From positions 1 to 5,930 of the forward strand of contig CAJJZO010000115.1 in NCBI GenBank assembly GCA_905197585.1: a stretch of DNA of 5,930 nt, given 5' to 3'. This document shows positions 4,800 through 5,930 of this stretch, one piece after another. The notes under the pieces were generated by a model. The model ran no database searches. It had not been told where the DNA came from and saw only the letters and a list, made by a program, of their open reading frames with translations. Each line of letters begins with the position of its first letter. Within the stretch, counting starts at the first letter, position 1. The stretch is from an uncultured Collinsella sp. Its GTDB lineage: Bacteria; Actinomycetota; Coriobacteriia; Coriobacteriales; Coriobacteriaceae. The position numbers were made by a program, and so were the translations under genes.

Positions 4800-4894
4800 G
4801 TTCCACCGAGCACGCGAGGTGGAACGAATCACAGAAACTTCGCCGTCCCTTCGATTCGTGCAGCCTTGGACCTTTCGCATCTAGTCACCAAGGC
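4800..4894 (+). promoter_or_regulatory. Structured glgB leader RNA
   Basis: Three stems can be drawn in the presumed leader. GTTCCACC/GGTGGAAC (4800-4807 with 4818-4825) has 8 pairs and a 10-base loop. ACGAATC/GATTCGT (4824-4830 with 4853-4859) has 7 pairs and shares two bases with the first, so they compete at that edge. GCCTTGG/CCAAGGC (4863-4869 with 4888-4894) has 7 pairs and ends 16 bases before the first ATG. No T tract follows, and no known riboswitch class is recognised. Its regulatory role is inferred only. Confidence 0.35.
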
Positions 4895-4910
4895 AACACG
4901 CTGCCGCGTC

Positions 4911-5930
4911 ATGATGGGATCAAACGTGAGCGATACAAAGCTAAAGCCAACGGCTAAAAAGCCCGCAACCCGCAAACCGGCTCCGCACGCACCGGAGCTC
5001 TCCAAGGACGATGTCTACCTGTTTGGCATTGGTATGTGGGAGCGCAGCTGGGAAAAGATGGGCGCGCATCCCGACACGCAGCAGCGCACGCGCGGCTGGC
5101 GCTTTTGCGTTTGGGCGCCCGACGTTAAGAGCGTCCACGTTATCGGTGAATTCAACAATTGGGATGAGCAAGCCAACCCGCTGGTGCCCGTGCATACGAG
5201 CGCTATTTGGGAAGGCTTTATTCCTGGCGCCGAGCAGGGCCAGCTCTATAAATATCTCATCGAGACCAACGAGGGCGAGAAGCTCTACAAAGCCGATCCG
5301 TATGCCTTTAAGGCCGAGTGCCCTCCGGGTACCGCCAGCGTGCTGTGGACCCTCGACGGCTATAAGTGGAACGCCGCCGCGTGGCTCAAGCGCCGCGCCG
5401 GCCACAACCACATGTCGCAGCCGCTCAACATCTACGAGGTGCATATTGGCTCGTGGAAGCGCCACGGCGACGCGCCGCAGGGCGAGCCGGACGAGTACGG
5501 CAACTACCCCGGCCCCATGGACCCTTTCCCCGCGCAGCGCGGCGAGTTTTACACCTACGACGACCTGTCGGTGGAGCTCGTGGACTACGTGCGCGACATG
5601 GGCTACACGCATATCGAGGTCATGCCGCTTATGGAGCATCCCTTCGATGGCTCCTGGGGCTACCAGACGACCGGCTACTACGCCGCCACGTCGCGCTACG
5701 GCAACCCGCAGCAGCTCATGCATTTTATCGATGCATGCCACGAGGCCGGCATTGGCGTGATCATGGACTGGGTGCCCGGCGGTTTTTGCGCCGACTCCCA
5801 CGGCCTTGCCACCTTTAACGGCCACATGTTGTTTGAGCACGAGATTCACCCCAACTGGGGCACGCACAAGTTTGACTTCGCCCGCGGCGAGGTCCGCTCC
5901 TTCCTGGTCTCCAACGTGCTGTACTGGCTC
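4911..5930 (+). CDS. glgB: 1,4-alpha-glucan branching enzyme, GH13 (3' end outside window)
   Basis: GlgB makes alpha-1,6 branches in glycogen by cutting and transferring alpha-1,4 chains in the cytoplasm. The visible 340 residues run from ATG 4911 off the window edge. GlgB proteins are usually 600-750 residues, so about half is present. Residues 8-30 are a Lys/Pro/Ala-rich extension. RGWRFCVWAPDVKSVHVIGE (61-80) with FNNW begins a CBM48 domain that runs to about 150. NIYEVHIGSW (173-182) opens the GH13 barrel, followed by MPLMEHPFDGSWGYQTTGYY (238-257). Region I is DWVPGGF (286-292): Gly291 stands where the family has a conserved substrate-binding His. An acidic Pro/Gly-rich insert is present at about 186-211. 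The catalytic Asp and Glu regions lie beyond the window. The start is uncertain: ATG 4911, ATG 4914, or GTG 4926 with a weak GGA 6 bases upstream. Confidence 0.93.
   Translation, partial: MMGSNVSDTKLKPTAKKPATRKPAPHAPELSKDDVYLFGIGMWERSWEKMGAHPDTQQRTRGWRFCVWAPDVKSVHVIGEFNNWDEQANPLVPVHTSAIWEGFIPGAEQGQLYKYLIETNEGEKLYKADPYAFKAECPPGTASVLWTLDGYKWNAAAWLKRRAGHNHMSQPLNIYEVHIGSWKRHGDAPQGEPDEYGNYPGPMDPFPAQRGEFYTYDDLSVELVDYVRDMGYTHIEVMPLMEHPFDGSWGYQTTGYYAATSRYGNPQQLMHFIDACHEAGIGVIMDWVPGGFCADSHGLATFNGHMLFEHEIHPNWGTHKFDFARGEVRSFLVSNVLYWL

Noticed and set aside
4941..5867. A long open frame (308 codons) on the minus strand across the glgB gene
   Set aside because: It is the reverse shadow of a GC-rich coding region. 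The plus frame has clear CBM48 and GH13 motifs, while the minus product is low-complexity (Val/Ala/Arg/His rich), has no recognisable domain and has no convincing ribosome site.

Overview
The window looks like chromosomal DNA of a moderately GC-rich Gram-positive gut actinobacterium, most likely Collinsella or a close relative in the Coriobacteriia. This is inferred from gene content and style (GTG starts, a LoaP-type antiterminator heading a polysaccharide operon, a GlgB branching enzyme). No 16S or other decisive marker is present. Every gene except the branching enzyme lies on the minus strand.

Region 1 (1-2255, minus) is the start of an exopolysaccharide or capsule operon. Its gene order is loaP (NusG-family antiterminator, 2240-1695), a bacterial sugar transferase that would start the repeat unit (1643-879), an Alg14/PssD-like glycosyltransferase partner (878-411), and an Alg13/PssE-like catalytic subunit (399 to the window edge, partial). 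The genes are tightly packed: TAG and ATG abut between the second and third, and 11 bases separate the third and fourth. LoaP would let RNA polymerase read through the long operon, the sugar transferase would put the first sugar phosphate on the lipid carrier, and the PssD/PssE pair would add the second sugar.

Region 2 (2256-2972) is about 700 bases with no credible gene. Its loaP-proximal end folds into several small hairpins on the loaP transcript and is a candidate LoaP recognition leader. The rest carries only short dyads.

Region 3 (2973-3131, minus) is a complete single-gene tRNA-Ala(GGC) unit with a good promoter, G3:U70, an encoded CCA end and a strong intrinsic terminator.

Region 4 (3168-4579, minus) is a two-gene operon: a HAD-family phosphatase followed after 9 bases by thiamine pyrophosphokinase (thiN). 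It ends in a 62-base nested near-palindrome that overlaps the thiN stop and lacks a T tract.

Region 5 (4580-4910) is a divergent control region. A perfect 10+10 inverted repeat lies over the -35 zones of promoters facing both ways, and related half-sites lie nearby. A structured leader follows on the plus strand.

Region 6 (4911-5930, plus) is the N-terminal half of a 1,4-alpha-glucan branching enzyme (glgB), cut by the window edge. Its GH13 region I reads DWVPGGF where the family has DWVPxHF, so a normally conserved substrate-binding histidine is missing.
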